Source of the DNA: Symbiodinium kawagutii
Taxonomy: Eukaryota; Sar; Dinophyceae; Suessiales; Symbiodiniaceae
NCBI GenBank assembly: GCA_009767595.1
Contig: VSDK01009674.1
Span: 250,325-314,324 of the forward strand
Direction of reading: 5' to 3'
Length of the DNA: 64,000 nucleotides
Positions 30,928-41,224 of the stretch are shown piece by piece; the stretch's first letter is position 1, and the number at the start of each line of letters is the position of its first letter. The position numbers and the translations under genes are program-made. The notes beneath the pieces were generated by a model. It ran no database searches and was not told the DNA's origin. It saw nothing but the letters and a program-made list of their open reading frames with translations.

Positions 30928-32003
30928 GTGAGTCAGCTGCCATGCTTGAGTTCCAAAGTTGTGAGTCCCATTTGCATCCCTTTGCTATGACATTTTACGT
31001 CCAATCATAATAGTTACCTTGATGCAAACCACGATGACATTGACACTGCTGTCCAGTCGAAGGTTCAAAGATCACCTTCGTTTTCACCAGGCAATGATCC
31101 CAGGGTTGAGGCAAGGCGTACCAGGTTTTCTACGAATTACTTAGATGGTGTGACGTTCCTTTGTTATTTGTTTTGTTGATTTCCCAGTTGGGCTTTGCTA
31201 TTTTTGGTTTGCTGGACAAAGCAGTAGCCCTCATCCCAAGTGTTTTAAGTCATATAAATGTTTGACTAATTATACAGTGATGGTTTCTTTTTCTTTCCTG
31301 AATGAGCGTGTTTCACTAGTCAATTTGTTGTGAACCAGCTCTCGTGTTTTGGTTGAGGGTCTGAAGTGCTATGACCAATATTAGCATCACCGCATATGAA
31401 ATATATTTAGCTATTACAATTACTCATCATTGACCAGTATTGACAAATTCAAGTGTTACTTTTCCTACATTCTGCTGCCAGTGGTGCAAAGTTGTGACGA
31501 TTCTGCAGCAGACTTGGACCCGAGCGGGCAGAAAGAATGTTTTGCCATGTGTCCTGAACTTAATGTACCCAATAAAACGCCCCTCAATATTATGCATATA
31601 TAGATGTAGATAAAGATATAGATATGATATAGATGTGCATATATATATATATATGAAAATAATCTTGTTTTGGAATAGTGAGATATAGGGCGATAACTTA
31701 TCAAATTATAGATAAATTATGCACATGTACATAGATAGTAGAATAATGGTTCGTTTTGCTCAGACAAGCCTTGACACATGATGTATGACTTGAAATTGTT
31801 ATTCATGACATCAAACATGCGAACAAAAGGACGTCCCAAACCGCCCCCTAGCCAAAATAAAAATCAATACAGACATATATAGCTATATATAATCATATAT
31901 ATGTGTGTTTATCATGCATGTATATATATATATACTGTGTCTATACGTACGCGTTATCTGCTATCATCCTTATCGTTTTCATATCCAATTGTGGACCTAA
32001 CAG

Positions 32004-32188
32004 CTATTCGAACCGATCGTTCTATGCTGTGCCTGATCCAAGAAAAAGAAGAAGAAAGACGCCAAAAGGAGGAGGCAAGGCGGCAGAAGGAGGAAATGAA
32101 AAGACAACAGAAATGGCTGGAACAGCAGCAGAGAGAAGAAGCAAGAAAAGCTGCCAAAGGAAAAGGCCGGAGTGCAACCGAAATGTGA
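32004..32188 (+). CDS. Coiled-coil exon (Glu/Gln/Lys/Arg-rich)
   Basis: The acceptor is TTGTGGACCTAACAG|. The frame reads IRTDRSMLCLIQEKEEERRQ, then KEEARRQKEEMKRQQKWLEQ, then QQREEARKAAKGKGRSATEM and a TGA. Heptad-like charge pattern over about 45 residues. Low-complexity charged sequence on the minus strand (Phe/Ser/Leu-rich) is typical antisense. Confidence 0.6.
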
Positions 32189-32425
32189 AAAGGGAGGTTT
32201 TGCGAGACATTGGGTGCTTTCGATTTCCCACACTCAACTACGAAACAATGGACGAACATTGAGAAAGCATCCCACAGTCAAGCCATGTGTGATTGTGTGT
32301 GTGTGTGTGTGTTGGTTTTGTGGGTGTTGGACATGCAAGTCCTTCATTTGTTCACAAAACACTTACTGTACTCTTAGCATGGTCAGAAGTTACAGATTTG
32401 CTGTTGTTTCCAGATTGATCTCTCC

Positions 32426-32893
32426 TTGAGCGCTTCTTCGCACACCACGGACCTTCCACACTACGACACTATGTACCTTCCACAATGGAGATCCCTAAGT
32501 AGGATATTGCAATCATTCCCCAGTGCCGACCAGGATACGCTGGTATCTTTGCAGAAACAGTCCATGAAGATGGCATTGATTCTTTTGCGCAACTTTCGTT
32601 GTGCTCAGGCAAAGGAAAAGATGATGGTAAAGGAAAAGGCAAAAAGGGGCAGAAGCAGAACCAGCAGCCACAGCAACACATTCAGCAGCAGCAGCAGCCA
32701 AGACAACAGCAACAACAGCAACAGCAGCAACAGCAGCGGCAAGCCCAGCAAAAGAAAGGAAAGCGAGGCATGGGCGTGGGCTGTTCTCAGGTTGTTGCGA
32801 AGCCCTCTTCATTTGGAACATGGGTCACTACATGACAAGTTTCTTTGCAACTTGATTCATGAACAGTTTAGAAGAAACCATGTCTCCGAATAA
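32426..32893 (+). CDS. Long exon with a CAG-rich low-complexity tract
   Basis: One frame is open for 155 codons: SRILQSFPSADQDTLVSLQK, then QSMKMALILLRNFRCAQAKE, then KMMVKEKAKRGRSRTSSHSN and a Ser/Asn run, then WAVLRLLRSPLHLEHGSLHD. In another frame the middle part encodes GKGKDDGKGKGKKGQKQNQQ plus poly-Gln, ending before a GTTGTT donor, a common style for disordered regions. The correct frame is not proven. Confidence 0.48.
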   Translation: MSASSHTTDLPHYDTMYLPQWRSLSRILQSFPSADQDTLVSLQKQSMKMALILLRNFRCAQAKEKMMVKEKAKRGRSRTSSHSNTFSSSSSQDNSNNSNSSNSSGKPSKRKESEAWAWAVLRLLRSPLHLEHGSLHDKFLCNLIHEQFRRNHVSE

Positions 32894-33146
32894 TCAGGAA
32901 TAGCTGGCGCATTCCTGGCTAGGTGGCTCCTTAATGTGAACCACCCAAATTTGTTACAGAGACATAAATGCATAGGCAGACACAATAGTAGAAGCATAGA
33001 TGTATGTACCAGTGTTTCCTAGCACGTGTGTCATGTTTACACCTATATGCAGGTCCTCATGTAGATCATGGCATATCAAGGCATGTCATGGCACGGTATA
33101 TCCTGTCCCCGCAACAGGTCTTGTTTCTATCTCCCACCAGTGACAG

Positions 33147-33394
33147 GCCAGTCATCAGGGTATGATCCCGCCATGGAGGCGGTGCCGAGTCCAGTGCCAT
33201 CGATCCCAATACCTCAGTTCTACAACAGGTGGGGGGTGCCAAACCTGGAGCATCCTGGAACTCACCTTGCTGCCCATGGTGACTTCATATCCCAAGTGCT
33301 GTTTGAGTTGATTGAAACTCTACCTGCGTTCATAATATTAATATGTAGAGAATGCATTGAGCCGGATCTGTTTGAATCTCTTTGGTTGATAAAG
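33147..33394 (+). CDS. Exon candidate, Pro-rich then hydrophobic
   Basis: The acceptor is CTCCCACCAGTGACAG|G and the donor is GTTGGT at 33395. The frame reads QSSGYDPAMEAVPSPVPSIP, then IPQFYNRWGVPNLEHPGTHL, then AAHGDFISQVLFELIETLPA, ending FESLWLIK. A shorter exon ending at GTGGGG (33230) is possible. Confidence 0.52.
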
Positions 33395-33601
33395 GTTGGT
33401 TTGTCACAGAGGCTCATGTTTTTTCTGATAAATTTGGTAATTTACCGATGAACACATATAGAGTCACTGTTTTCGGAACAAATCCCAATGCATAAATCAA
33501 AGCTAAATCCCAGACAGAGATCGTTGATGGACAAAAATGCAGAAAAAAAATTCATTGGCAATGTGTGGCAATACATGTTCTCATCACCAATAAATCAACA
33601 G

Positions 33602-33666
33602 GTTTTCCCCTTTTCGTGAAGCTATGTGTGGCCGTCCATGGGGGTTACCCCATGACCCTGAAAATG
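33602..33666 (+). CDS. Short internal exon with GTGAGT donor
   Basis: The acceptor is AATAAATCAACAG|G and the donor is GTGAGT at 33667. Two frames are open: FPLFVKLCVAVHGGYPMTLK and FSPFREAMCGRPWGLPHDPE. The site quality is the main support. Confidence 0.55.
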
Positions 33667-34492
33667 GTGAGTTCACAGCTGGGAAACCACCAATTTGAGA
33701 GGTTAAAGCACCCCATTTATGGACTTAGCCACTAGGCGGAGGTGTGCAAAGGTGGAAAGGATTGATCATTGATAAACCACCTGAAGATGAGACGTCAGTG
33801 GGGAAAATGCAGCATGTTTCTTTGATAGTTCTCCACCTGGAGTGGTGAACTATTGGTCACAAGTTGATGAGGATGAGAGCGTTTGTAGGTAGGTGTTTGC
33901 ACTGACAAGAAGTGGATATGAACAAAGGTAATGGCTGATGCATTCACATCACTAAGCTATCTATCATTTGGGGGAAACACGTTGGTTCTCGAGCTACGCA
34001 TGACATCAAGCTTTTGGGGTCTCAATGCCTAGGCAAACCACCAGTCCAAAGTGCCGTGTGAGACATACTTTGCGCCCCTAGTATATGATCAACGCAAGAG
34101 GGTCAATTGGCCTCAACAGTTTTATTTAGAATGAGATGTTGCGTGTTTGAGCCTTAATTTGCTCTCCATGCTTCAGCGTATGATCTTGTTTTGCTTTATA
34201 CTGCCGGTTGAATAATTTGACAAGAGACCGGATTCTGGAAGTATGTGAATAATGACACAAAGCTTTTGGTGAAGCAAGGTGTGTGCAGGCCTTGAGACTT
34301 GAGTGATAGTTATAAGCCATGGTCAATGCTCCCGTGTGTGGCTTGTTTTCCGTTGGACCAGCGTGGCCAGACCAAATTGCAGAATCTACTTCAGGATATT
34401 CGGATTGTTTTCCCTATTATTGTTGGTGGAAATCCCCCATTATTGGTTGGTTAATATTGACCCATAACCATTTCACTGTGTCCCCAGCAAGG
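33667..34492. other. No exon recognised
   Basis: Mixed intron-like sequence. Near 34425-34470 there is a copy of the dispersed phrase 'attggttggttaatattgac' that also occurs near 4700. Confidence 0.4.
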
Positions 34493-34690
34493 GATGAAGC
34501 CATTCCAAGAGCTTATGCTTCGCTGGTGACCCGCTGGTGGTTGGGAGGGAGCAAGGCCAGGAGGAGTTCGGGGTACCCCTGCAGCTGTGCCCAGCCCGTG
34601 ATGGTGGATGGCCTACCTCCACCCTGGGTGTGCGTGCCAGATCCGATGCTCGGCTTTACTGCTACGGAAAGGGCTTTTTAGAAGTTGGTT
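34493..34690 (+). CDS. Exon candidate before the GTT array
   Basis: Possible acceptors are GTCCCCAG| (34495) and TTGGGAG|G (about 34550). In one frame it reads EQGQEEFGVPLQLCPARDGG, then WPTSTLGVRARSDARLYCYG, ending KGFLEV before a GTTTCT donor. Another frame is open from the first acceptor. Product unknown. Confidence 0.42.
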
Positions 34691-34748
34691 TCTTCGGGTT
34701 TTTTGGTTGTTTTGGGGATTTTGTGGTTTCTTGGTTGTTCGTTCTTGC

Positions 34749-34820
<72 letters not shown>

Positions 34821-34822
34821 GG
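34749..34822. repeat. (GTT)n microsatellite
   Basis: About 25 units of GTT followed by GGT-rich sequence. No AG dinucleotide occurs between 34685 and 34940 on the plus strand. Confidence 0.95.
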
Positions 34823-35359
34823 TGGTGGTGGCGGTGGTGGTGGTGTCGATTGCTTGTTATTGCCGTGATGGCGGTGTGTCGTATATTGTGGATTTGCGAT
34901 GGGTCAAAACGCTGGTGTTGTGAACATCCTGACTTGCATGAGGCTTTGCGAGCCGAAAAGTTTCTTCCTGGTAATCAATTATCGTACATGATATACGACC
35001 ATGGAGGCCCCCTCTCACTGACTAAAGTAGGCGTCTATTAGGCATGATGATATATGGGAGCCGTTCAACGGCTTCGAATGGACCTACTCGGCAGAATCAA
35101 AACCAGTCGTTTCATCCACAAACAACGAAGTCTATTGTTGATGTGCAGATGATCCGGGATTACTATTGTTTGCTTTCTGTATCGGGAAGACAAGGACAAA
35201 AGGAGCTCATGTAAAATCATTTGTGAGAAATGCAAGGAGCTAATTGATTTCAAGAAGTTTGTTGGGCTCAGTTTTTTTCCACCTTCCTGGCCTCAGGAAT
35301 TCCGGACAGCGCCTTGGTGTGAAATTGCGGGTGTGTCCTGGCATCAGTTTCTGTCCCAG

Positions 35360-35425
35360 ATGTACCCCTGGACCTCCCCGAAAATGGCGAGATCCCGGGC
35401 AAACTCATTGGGTCACAAGGGGAAG
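35360..35425 (+). CDS. Short exon with a GxxG loop (KH-like resemblance)
   Basis: The acceptor is CAGTTTCTGTCCCAG| and the donor is GTATGA at 35426. The frame reads VPLDLPENGEIPGKLIGSQG, then E. The hydrophobic residue plus IGSQGE resembles the GxxG loop of KH RNA-binding domains. It ends in phase 1, and 37370 supplies the matching two bases. Other frames upstream are open over 90 codons without splice support. Confidence 0.55.
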
Positions 35426-35559
35426 GTATGAAGCAGTTCCCTCCTTATTTTGTTACCTCAACCTGCTATCAGGGAATGATTCAAGAAAGGCTGGGAAAGA
35501 ATGTAGTGGATGGAGATGACGGAAAGCGCTTGAGCGCTTGAAAGTTTTTACCGAAGGCT

Positions 35560-35582
35560 GGGGGGGGGGGGGGGGGGGGGGG
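35560..35582 (+). repeat. Poly-G run (23 G)
   Basis: Homopolymer adjacent to the satellite. Assembly length may be unreliable. Confidence 0.95.
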
Positions 35583-35689
35583 CAGACTGATTTGCAGAAA
35601 TTTTGGGTCAAAAATCGACGTTTTACCTGCACGAGAGCGCAATTTTGCAATTTCTTCGCGGGAAAGATTTTTGTTGGGTGGTTGTTGGG

Positions 35690-36966
35690 TGGCCGGGGCC
35701 AAGTTAGGCGCCATGTTGGGGCATCAAGAGGCCATGTTTCGGACCATGTCGGGCCATGAAGGGGCCATGTTGGGCCATGTTGGGACAGAGTTTGGCCCAT
35801 ATACGGGTATGCAGGGGACATGTTGAGCCATGTTGGGACCGCCTTTGGTCCATATACGGGTATGCATGGGCCTTGTTGGGACAATCGCGCCTATGTTGGG
35901 ACCATGTCGGCGCATGAAGGGGCTATCTTGGGCAATGTTGGCAAGCCTTTTTGGTCAGAAATGGACGTTCTACCTGCACGAGAGCGTAATTTTGCAATTT
36001 CTTCGCTGCAGCCATGTTGAGCTCGTTCTCGGGCCAAATTGGGCGCCATGTTGGGGTATCAACGGCCCATGTTTGGGACCATTCGGACTATGTCGGGCCA
36101 CGAAAGGACTATGTTGGGGGCCATGTTGGGACAGTCTTGCCCATGTATGGGTATGAAGGGGCCATGTTGGGACAGTTTTTGGCCCATATACGGGTATGCA
36201 NNNNNNNNNNNNNNNNNNNNNNNNNNNNNNNNNNNNNNNNNNNNNNNNNNNNNNNNNNNNNNNNNNNNNNNNNNNNNNNNNNNNNNNNNNNNNNNNNNNN
36301 NNNNNNNNNNNNNNNNNNNNNNNNNNNNNNNNNNNNNNNNNNNNNNNNNNNNNNNNNNNNNNNNNNNNNNNNNNNNNNNNNNNNNNNNNNNNNNNNNNNN
36401 NNNNNNNGGCCGAAAGGGGCGTGTTGCGACTGTCCTCGCGCCATGTTGGGCAGCGTGTTGGGGACTCTAGGGCCATGTTGGGACCATGTCGGGGCATGAA
36501 GGGGCCATCTCGCGCCATGTTGGGATGGTGTTTGGCCCGTATACGAGCGTGGGCACTTTTGCAATTTCTTTGTGGGACAGCTTCTTGCCATGTTGGGCAG
36601 CATGTTGGGGACTCTAGGGCCCATGTTGGGACCATGTAGGGGCATGAAGGGGCCATCTTGGGCCATGTTGGGCTATGTTGGGACAGTCTTTGGCCCGTAC
36701 ACGCGCATGGGCAGTTTTGTCGGCCGAAAGGGGCGTGTTGCGACTGTCCTCGCGCCATGTTGGGCAGCATGTTGGGGACTCTAGGGCCATGTTGGGACCA
36801 TGTCGGGGCATGAAGGGGCCATCTCGCGCCATGTTGGGATGGTGTTTGGCCCGTATACGAGCGTGGGCACTTTTGCAATTTCTTTGTGGGACAGCTTCTT
36901 GCCATGTTGGGCAGCATGTTGGGGACTCTAGGGCCCATGTTGGGACCATGTAGGGGCATGAAGGGG
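35690..36966. repeat. Satellite with 'ggccatgttggg' core and 314-bp higher-order period
   Basis: The core phrase recurs every 20-40 bases with variants (accatgtcgg, gcatgaagggg, gtttggcccgtatacg). 36408-36656 and 36722-36966 are nearly identical over about 245 bp, a 314-bp period. A second motif ('tacctgcacgagagcg') occurs at about 35627 and 35974. Minus frames encode His/Pro/Met/Trp-rich repeats, which I regard as artefact. Confidence 0.9.
36201..36407. other. Assembly gap (207 N) inside the satellite
   Basis: A run of N within the repeat, almost certainly a scaffolding gap. The true length is unknown. Confidence 1.
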
Positions 36967-37062
36967 CCATCTTGGGCCATGTATTTTTGTTGATCTCTGA
37001 TGACAGAACCTCACCGGGAGAGATTGGTGGTTTCTTGGGCCATGAAATGCAAAAAGACTTAC

Positions 37063-37111
37063 GTTGCGCGCTTTCCGTGATGTTCCAACCTGGTTTGCAG
37101 CAGTTCCGGCA
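37063..37111 (-). CDS. Short minus-strand exon candidate
   Basis: The minus-strand acceptor is CACTTTTGAAG| and the donor is a perfect GTAAGT. The frame reads CRNCCKPGWNITESAQ. Plus frames are open across it too. Confidence 0.33.
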
Positions 37112-37369
37112 CTTCAAAAGTGCGTTTGTAGTTACAGTTGCTCGGATTTTGTTTTTATCCAGATGTGGGCTTTAATGGTTTTGAAACACACCCAGTGCGT
37201 AGATGCAGACAACAGAAAGCAATCAAACAGTAATATAACGTTGCAGATGTGTGGGGGGTATTGTTGATGAGACTGGGGATGAGTCAAACGAGATCAAGCT
37301 ATCATGTTACAGTATGTTCCAGTACTTGCTAGACATTTTATACATGACACATGCGCGTACAATTTGCAG

Positions 37370-37431
37370 GGATGTTTTGCAATCAACGGGGCGAAATAAG
37401 TCCAGAGGAAGCTCCACGTGAACGACCACAG
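37370..37431 (+). CDS. Exon phase-matched to 35360-35425
   Basis: The acceptor is TACAATTTGCAG|G and the donor is GTCCGT at 37432. The first two bases complete the codon from 35425, then MFCNQRGEISPEEAPRERPQ. It is acidic/Pro-rich. The link across the satellite is inference from phase only. Confidence 0.48.
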
Positions 37432-37827
37432 GTCCGTATATCTCAGCGTTGCACATCTGAAAGTAACACTAAATGGAAAGCAGTAGTAACATTCACTGAT
37501 CACTACTGCAACCATTGTTGACTGTGCAGTTGGAAATTGTTTGAAACTTGAATTTGGTTTGATATGACAACAACTCTAGCGTTGGACTGAATCTGTCATT
37601 GGAACGATCCACGATCTCATGACTGGCGCCGCAGCGGCAGTGCCAAGGCCCAACTTATCCCAACATGATGTGATGATCATGTGGTCCATGTCAATTTGGG
37701 TCCCATTTGCCAAAAACTTTGTACAGCACACGATAAGACAAACTATGGCCCCACATTTGGGCTCCTCCGTAGATCCTTTACCACAAGACTTGGTGTCTCC
37801 ATCCATCAACGACCGCGGAGCGCCCAG

Positions 37828-37941
37828 GTTGTACTACTGGAATCAGGCGACCAACGAGACCACCTGGACCCGACCTGGCACCCAGCCAACGCCGCCCCTG
37901 ATGCCTCTGCATCCGGGCTTCCAACCTTTCTACTTTGCACA
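37828..37941 (+). CDS. WW-domain exon (C-terminal half)
   Basis: The acceptor is GAGCGCCCAG|G and the donor is GTGAGG at 37942. The frame reads LYYWNQATNETTWTRPGTQP, then TPPLMPLHPGFQPFYFA. The aromatic pair, Asn, the TxETTW and the final Pro match the second and third strands of a WW domain, a Pro-ligand-binding module. The first Trp must lie in an upstream exon that I did not find. In the same frame the upstream bases are open (LPQDLVSPSINDRGAP) but lack that Trp. Confidence 0.65.
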
Positions 37942-38325
37942 GTGAGGGACGAGGCCACGCCCAACCCTCACCGTCTCGGGCCCCCACCTGTGACGATCTG
38001 CTGTGCTGTTGAACCTGACGGCACGCAAGTGGTTTCGGAGACATGACGTTGGGCTGGTACGTTTTCTCTTATCCGAAGCAAAAAAGAACAAGTTTTGGGA
38101 GCTAAGGCCAGGTTGCATGTTGATAACACTTCAACGTCAGGGATATGAATGTCGTAAGACGATGCTTCTTGTTAGCGTTGTGTGTGTATTTGGACAAAGA
38201 CCAAGAGGTGGTCAACCATGAATCTATCAAAAAAACAACTTTCTGACCAAGGAAGCCAAGTGTGACCATGCTGATCACAGCCATATGCTGATATCTGATT
38301 CTGTTTGTTTGTCGTCGCTGTAGCC

Positions 38326-38450
38326 ACTTACATTCATTGGATTCCAAGAGGAGCAGTGCTTTTGGAGGAGAGAATCGCAGTTCCTGGAACTGCTCATTAT
38401 TTTCAATGGCTTCAAGAGATTCAATGTCTTGGTGAAAGATACTGTGCTGG
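38326..38450. CDS. Exon with good sites on both strands
   Basis: Plus: acceptor TTTGTCGTCGCTGTAG| then TYIHWIPRGAVLLEERIAVP, then GTAHYFQWLQEIQCLGERYC. Minus (38332-38446): acceptor GTAAGCCAG|, reading HSIFHQDIESLEAIENNEQF, then QELRFSPPKALLLLESNE and a perfect GTAAGT donor. The two cannot both be real and I cannot choose. Confidence 0.42.
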
Positions 38451-38752
38451 CTTACTCTTGTTACTCGTCGTTGGTCAACTATCCCCATTTATGCCTCATG
38501 TTTAATTTTCAACCAGTATTATCAGGATTTGTTGCCAAGAGTTGTGTACCGCCCGCAGCTGTGTCTAGAGATGCTGGGATGTTGCCAGTTGCTCACCGGT
38601 TTTGCTCCAACAAAATGACATCATGCGACACCGTGGTGGTTGTTCTCAGCACCTCTCCGCTGGTGCAGAACCTCCAGTACAATCCATTACATTCCTTTCT
38701 CAAGCCACGGCTGATTCAATGAATTCCACTTCCTTCATGGTGCACGAAAATT

Positions 38753-39014
38753 GAGCTGCGGTATCCTCTTTTGATAGAACCACTCATGAAAGATATTTTG
38801 AAGATAGCTACATTGGGCGCACGGCGATCCATCCTGAGCAAGCCCAGCTGGAAAGACTGATGCCAAGCTGCCAGCAAGGGCAGAATGTACTGGTGGGCGG
38901 TTTCGGACCTTGCGTCCAAGATCCATCTATGTATCTTTCGGTGATCCACGCAGTTGCAGTTGTCGCGCCTCTGAGTATTAGCAGTTTCTATTTGGTTCAC
39001 GGCTCACGTGACTG
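38753..39014 (+). CDS. Open 87-codon segment
   Basis: Reads TTHERYFEDSYIGRTAIHPE, then QAQLERLMPSCQQGQNVLVG, then GFGPCVQDPSMYLSVIHAVA before a TGA. The GRTAIHPEQ phrase recalls CitE-type lyases, but nothing else supports that. A GTGATC donor at 38941 is possible. Minus frames are open as well. Confidence 0.42.
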
Positions 39015-39081
39015 AAAACCTTTGGTGCCATATTCATGTTCTCTTCAAAGTTTGACTTTTTATGACTATTTTGTACGTAAG

Positions 39082-39180
39082 GCCGATGAAAGGTTGAAAC
39101 TCGCTCACCAGTCAAATTGTACATTGATTGGCTCTTCATGCGCGGAGGTGCATTGCAAAAGTGGGGAAGATGCTCTCTAA
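39082..39180 (+). CDS. Exon candidate, possibly terminal
   Basis: The acceptor is TTGTACGTAAG|G. The frame reads ADERLKLAHQSNCTLIGSSC, then AEVHCKSGEDAL and TAA 39178-39180. A 112-codon minus frame covers it. Product unknown. Confidence 0.45.
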   Translation, partial: ADERLKLAHQSNCTLIGSSCAEVHCKSGEDAL

Positions 39181-39446
39181 GTCGTGAGCTCCGATCAGAT
39201 TGGCTCCACAATCCTGCTTGATTAGTTGCATGGAAATTACTAGTTGGGTTGCACTTTGCAACAGGAGTTCTGATCTGAGTATGGTTGGTCCAACTGTTGC
39301 TGCGGATACCGAGCATATTGTGTTATTTTTTGGGTCGCACCACCCAGTATACATTGTGAAGTAAAACAAACACCTTGTGGGGATTTGTAGAGGGTCTTTA
39401 AGCACCAGCTTGTGAAATTCAATCTATTTTGCATTGTTTGAGTCAG

Positions 39447-39589
39447 AAGAGCGGCTTGCGATCATTGACGATATTGACGTTTCCATCGTGCCTTTCTTTG
39501 GCTTCATTCATGCCAAGTTCGTTCAATCATTGCCGGAACCGCTGGGGTTAATTTTCTTTGTTGCTTGTAGAATGTATCGCGCATGTTGA
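39447..39589 (+). CDS. Exon candidate
   Basis: The acceptor is TTGCATTGTTTGAGTCAG|. The frame reads ERLAIIDDIDVSIVPFFGFI, then HAKFVQSLPEPLGLIFFVAC. A GTTAAT donor at 39546 (after EPLG) would shorten it. Product unknown. Confidence 0.5.
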
Positions 39590-39727
39590 TCCTATCTAGT
39601 TGGGATATCTCTTTGATTCTCTGTTCTTGTTGGTGCTTATCCGCTATCATTAACTGACGCTATTAAGTGGCAGCCCTGGGCCATGACTCAGTGCCACATG
39701 TGTTTGCGGTGATTTTATCGGCTTAAG

Positions 39728-39957
39728 CTTGGGAAGGGGCGTGGGTTGACCTCCGGACCTTTCACTCCCAACTTGATACAAATCACTTGGCGGGTCATGG
39801 AGCCTCCGGCTACGCAGCAGGGTTCACCTATTCTCAGAAGCTGATGGTTGCTGTTTGTTCGTTGCTTGTGACACCTATTCACCAAGGCAGTAGTAGAACT
39901 AATCATCGGTACTTGGTCTTTGTTAGTCATAGTAGTGGTAGACATTGGAAGAATTAG
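39728..39957 (+). CDS. Open 76-codon segment
   Basis: After CGGCTTAAG| the frame reads WEGAWVDLRTFHSQLDTNHL, then AGHGASGYAAGFTYSQKLMV, then AVCSLLVTPIHQGSSRTNHR to TAG 39955-39957. The later part is probably intronic. Product unknown. Confidence 0.42.
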
Positions 39958-40138
39958 TTGATCAATCATTGCGAAAAAGCGATATGTGGTTATTGTTTTT
40001 GTTATCATAGAGCTAACTAGTTCCCTAGGCCCTATGATTTGCCACTGTAGATCTTAGCCATTGCAAATCTCATCGGTTTCGGAACCTCGGTTGGGTGGAA
40101 GCAGCGAAGCTTCCCTCCTGACTTTGCTTCCAACTTAC

Positions 40139-40167
40139 CATCAAGGCCGGTTTGCCGCCAAGCTTCA
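40139..40167 (-). CDS. Tiny minus-strand exon candidate
   Basis: The minus-strand acceptor is CTAACAACCACAG| and the donor is GTAAGT. It reads KLGGKPALM. It may extend upstream (NSGNLTTTVKLGG). Weak. Confidence 0.3.
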
Positions 40168-40435
40168 CTGTGGTTGTTAGGTTGCCAGAGTTGCTTTTGT
40201 TACTCCCATGCATTTTGGTTGTTATGCATGTCAACCCATTGGTTTGCGGGTAAAAATGCCAGGAGAAAACACTATAAATGAACAGGAACATGCAGTAAAT
40301 GATGGTAAATAAGATTAAATAAGTAAACAAGCCACTTTCTTGGATATTTGCCTGCAATCAAATCATATTGAGTATGGCTGCCTTTGGTTGATGGCTGTTG
40401 GTTGTGGCTGTTGATATGCCATTGATGTTGACCAG

Positions 40436-40548
40436 GTAGGGCAACCACGGCGACACTCCGCCTCTTTCCTACCCGGCGCGGGGGTTGGGGAGCTTTGGGA
40501 CGTCGAGAACCGGAAGTGCTGGGGCTATGTGTATCAACCATCCCAAAG
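40436..40548 (+). CDS. Internal exon, product unknown
   Basis: The acceptor is GATGTTGACCAG|G and the donor is GTGGAT at 40549. The frame reads VGQPRRHSASFLPGAGVGEL, then WDVENRKCWGYVYQPSQ. The Trp-Asp-Val and Cys-Trp-Gly-Tyr pattern is clearly non-random. Size and AG|G junction fit. Family not recognised. Confidence 0.62.
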
Positions 40549-40873
40549 GTGGATGGTTATTCACATCTCAACAGCTCGACAAGTGACTCGTTGATGTGAA
40601 CAGCCAGAGGTACAGGGGCCCTTGACCCATGAATAAGCTGTAAGTTTGAATTCACAAAACATTGGTTCTTTTTCTTGATTGGTTCTTTTGTTAGATTTAC
40701 CACCTAATTATGACAAGCGTGGCCGCGTCACCAATAGACATTCTCTTGAAACCAGCCTATCGCACAGACATATCACACCCATTGTGGGGCCCAGCTTTGT
40801 TGAACGCGCACGTCACATTTTGATTTGGGCTTGAATTCAATTGATTTTGATGTTTGATTTCAGATGATTTCAG

Positions 40874-40925
40874 AAAGGTGAAAATGCTCTTGCTGATTTC
40901 GGGACACGTACCCAACTTCTGGAGG
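40874..40925 (+). CDS. Short exon candidate
   Basis: The acceptor is TTCAGATGATTTCAG| and the donor is GTTCAA at 40926. The frame reads KGENALADFGTRTQLLE. The frame stays open further. Confidence 0.48.
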
Positions 40926-41145
40926 GTTCAAACCATGGCTTGAATCGACAAAGATTTGGGATTTGGGCTCCCCAATAGAGTCGGATTTTCATCATGGTGC
41001 ATCTCTTTTGGAGGGTAGGAGGGGAAAGCAGGAAGCCGAACTTCAGAACAGCTTGGAAGAAAGGTTCACCTTGAGACAAGGGGAGCGGATATGCCATGGA
41101 GGGTAACCACTGATTGCTGGAACATCGAACCAAGCTTGCCTGCAG

Positions 41146-41224
41146 GGCGCTACCTGCTTCCCGGTCAGCAGTTGGGGCCTTGGGAGACCAGGCGGATGGC
41201 GCATCGGCTATTTCGGGCTCTGAG
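41146..41224 (+). CDS. Exon candidate, frame uncertain
   Basis: The acceptor is CAAGCTTGCCTGCAG|G. Three frames are open: GATCFPVSSWGLGRPGGWRI, RYLLPGQQLGPWETRRMAHR and ALPASRSAVGALGDQADGAS. A 124-codon minus frame (40870-41244) also covers it. The 3' limit is not fixed. Confidence 0.4.

Noticed and set aside
35970..37117. Minus ORFs of 167-336 codons with HGPNM/PTW repeats
   Set aside because: Translation of the satellite, partly through N; no splice or homology support.
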